A stretch of 64,000 nucleotides of DNA. It comes from Durusdinium trenchii (taxonomy: Eukaryota; Sar; Dinophyceae; Suessiales; Symbiodiniaceae). This document shows, piece after piece, positions 61,849 to 64,000 of this stretch. The stretch spans positions 1 to 64,000 of the forward strand of contig CAXAMN010025650.1 in NCBI GenBank assembly GCA_963970005.1, written 5' to 3'. The notes under the pieces were generated by a model. It was not told the DNA's origin. It saw only the letters and a list, made by a program, of their open reading frames with translations, and ran no database searches. Numbering within the stretch: the stretch's first letter is position 1; each line of letters starts with the position of its first letter. A program made the position numbers and the translations under genes.

Positions 61849-64000
61849 TCAGAAGTTTGTGTGTGATGCCCCTTTGATTGTGTTCTCGGTATTTTTCACC
61901 GCCAAGCGATTCGCCAGCTCGAAACCAGTTACATCCAGCCCCACACCTATAGTCGCCGAACCGTCGACTCCATCTCAGCCACTTCGTCTTTGCTCACTTC
62001 GACGGGTTCGGGACGTTCGGCACCCCGCGGTGCCCCGTTCACTTGGAGTGATTTCCTCTTCCTCATGCAACGCTCATGCAACGCTCATCGAGACAAACGG
62101 CCAGTGATCTGAAAGCATCGAGCAAAAACGTTGCAAGAGTATATGGATTGTGTAATTAAGTGTTGTATTCTGATGTCTTTTGCACATGAGAGGCAACCAC
62201 TCACAACGACGCAAGGGATCTCGCAGCAACAGTCGTTTTACCCCCAGTTTACCAGCGCAATTCTGCTCAAATCCAAAAAGCCAGCATCTGCATGACACAA
62301 AGAGGGATGCAGCCATGAACCACCATGACAGGAATGTGAAACACTGGAAAGATTGGTAAGGAAGGAACAAAACAGAAGGGATGCAATAATGTAGAAGGTA
62401 TGGACCATAGACAGGCAAAAAGAACATCCTTTCCAAGATCTGCAAACCACATGCCACATGGTAAGGTTTGCTCTGCTTGGAAACAGGAGGTAAAAGCCTT
62501 TAACAGGAAAAAAACACGGAGGAATCTGATATGACAAGGCAGTTTGGACTTTGGCATTTGTCCCGACTGTTCCATGGCCTCCATAGCAACTTCAGGTCTA
62601 GAGTGGAAAGGGCAAACAAAGCGGACAACGCATGAAAAAAGGAAGCATTTGCGGAAACCGTCCTTTTCCAAAACATTCTGCTTGAGCCTGTACGATGCAA
62701 AAAGAGAACTCGAGCAACACTTCTTTTTAGGTGTCGAAGTAGACATGTGCTCTGCTCACCTGTTTGTTCATTCAATTCGGATACATCTGAATCTTTCGCA
62801 GCCTCGTTTCGAAGCAGTCGCGTTCACAATCGACGAAGCACTTGGGCGGCTGGGATGGTGCCTCTTGTTGCATCAGGCCTAGCTGCCATGTATCTATAGC
62901 ATTCTTGGTCCGGACGAGCTGTACATGCACTATAGGTCACGACCCAGTGTCTAATTGCAGCTTTTAGTCAGGGTCGAATCCAAAATGGTCTTCAAATTTG
63001 GAGACAACGCCAACCATATACTTGCTCGCATGCAACCTTTACAAACGCAAACAGCCAAAGCTTCGCAAAGGACAAGCTGAGGCTGAATGCCCAAAATCTC
63101 TAGACGTCCCATTATCAACGTCACCAATTCAGAATTCGCATTTCAGCATACTTTCACAGTATGGCATTCCTCCTCCTCCTCACCTGGGAACAAGTATCAA
63201 TCTCTATAAAACCAAATAGTCCCAAGTCCCAATTGAAAGGTCATTGATACGTAAAAAGTTGCTCAAAGAAGACTGCATTCTTCCTGTGGGCTTGCCCCCT
63301 TAGCGTCAGACGGTCTGGTGCACCGAAGATTTTGCGCACGCATCCTGGAGCCAAAGAAACAAGGCAATACGGCGATGGCCTCCAACCTAATAGCGATGGG
63401 CAATACATCAATAACTATCACAGGTCCAAAGCTTGCACCGGCTTCATATAACTGCGCTCCTTTGGAGACTCTCTTGTTCAAGAGGAGCCCAGTACGCAGT
63501 CGCAAAGGTGGTCGATCAAGCAACCTTGGAAGAAGACTTCGCAGAAGGAGAGAGACAATAGAGGTGTTTGGGCCTATTGAAGGGGCTCTTACATTCTTTT
63601 CCCGCCTCTCCTTCGTTGAAATGTCCGAAAGATTTCTGAAAGCACACCAAATTAGACCTGCTGTGCATTTGTAGTTTGTCTCCAGCAATGGCACTAGGCA
63701 AAACGCCGGAAAACCAAATACCTACAGCCAAGAAACCAAAGTAGGCTAGCAAAGATTGCCTGCAACACAAGCACCACAAGTGCCTTGGATACCAGGAAGC
63801 AAACTAACTCAAATGCATCTGAGTTCCTTCTTGCTCCTGTTAATTGCAGATGCTATCTTCCCATTTGAACCGACTCATTGATCGAGTACATTCCTTTATT
63901 GATTTAAGGTGCCCCAAAGAAGTGCCATTCGTAGATGCAGAGAAAGTCAAAGGTGAAGCGGACCACTTGCTCGTATCCGAGAGGGCTCCCTCTCGGCAAG
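61849..64000. other. No gene recognised; one 21-bp minisatellite pair
   Basis: Upstream of the PPR gene. Minus-strand frames at 62074-62775 and 63263-63779 show no domain. Two units of the 21-bp minisatellite lie at 63371-63404 (GATGGCCTCCAACCTAATAG). Nothing else recognised. Confidence 0.5.

Noticed and set aside
62935-62995. Possible tRNA B box (GGTCGAATCC)
   Set aside because: No A box at a suitable distance and no cloverleaf could be drawn.
1-64000. CRISPR arrays or bacterial gene clusters
   Set aside because: No spaced direct repeats of the right kind. Repeats present are contiguous tandem or dispersed, and genes have introns.

Overview
The window looks like nuclear DNA of a dinoflagellate, most likely Symbiodiniaceae or a near relative. 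The reasons are: pentatricopeptide-repeat (PPR) proteins built on the motif NAAISACEKGxQW; introns with GC-AG as well as GT-AG borders; every recognisable host gene on one strand (minus); a dinoflagellate-type copia element; a methyltransferase-bearing DIRS-like element; and pieces of the dinoflagellate spliced-leader sequence. No bacterial-type operon signals, CRISPR arrays, tRNA or rRNA genes were recognised.

Layout, left to right. 1-3.5 kb: a CAG-rich microsatellite, then a minus-strand gene fusing an HMG box to a protein kinase, with one in-frame TAG. 5.2-22.8 kb: a run of minus-strand PPR exons that probably make up three or four genes. Their introns carry two dispersed short repeat families: an introner-like 'CTAGTAG' repeat and a 21-bp minisatellite. 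23.9-28.2 kb: a 272/274-bp inverted repeat enclosing minisatellites and no convincing gene. 29.0-40.8 kb: a gene with helical (OPR/RAP-like) repeats followed by an RluA-type pseudouridine synthase. It is split by a 10.0-kb intron holding a DIRS-like retroelement with a cytosine methyltransferase domain. 41.2-61.8 kb: a further PPR gene, split by an 18.8-kb intron holding a 17.4-kb copia-type LTR element with identical 160-bp LTRs and a 5-bp target duplication. 61.8-64 kb: nothing recognised.

Most notable is the copia-type element. Its second reading frame (4214 residues) continues for almost 3000 residues past RNase H. The extension holds a methyltransferase-like PCTGGS domain, a CCHC knuckle, an RNA 2'-phosphotransferase (Tpt1/KptA)-like domain keeping the Arg-His-Arg-Arg tetrad, and a zinc ribbon. 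Its LTR carries the last 12 nt of the dinoflagellate spliced leader, in the sense direction. So within 30 kb two retroelements that carry extra nucleic-acid-modifying domains sit in sense orientation in introns of neighbouring organelle-RNA-type genes (PPR; OPR-RluA). Host genes, introners and mobile elements all share one transcriptional direction.

Exon borders were set by eye from reading frame, motif phase and splice sites. They are approximate unless the evidence says otherwise. No database search was possible.
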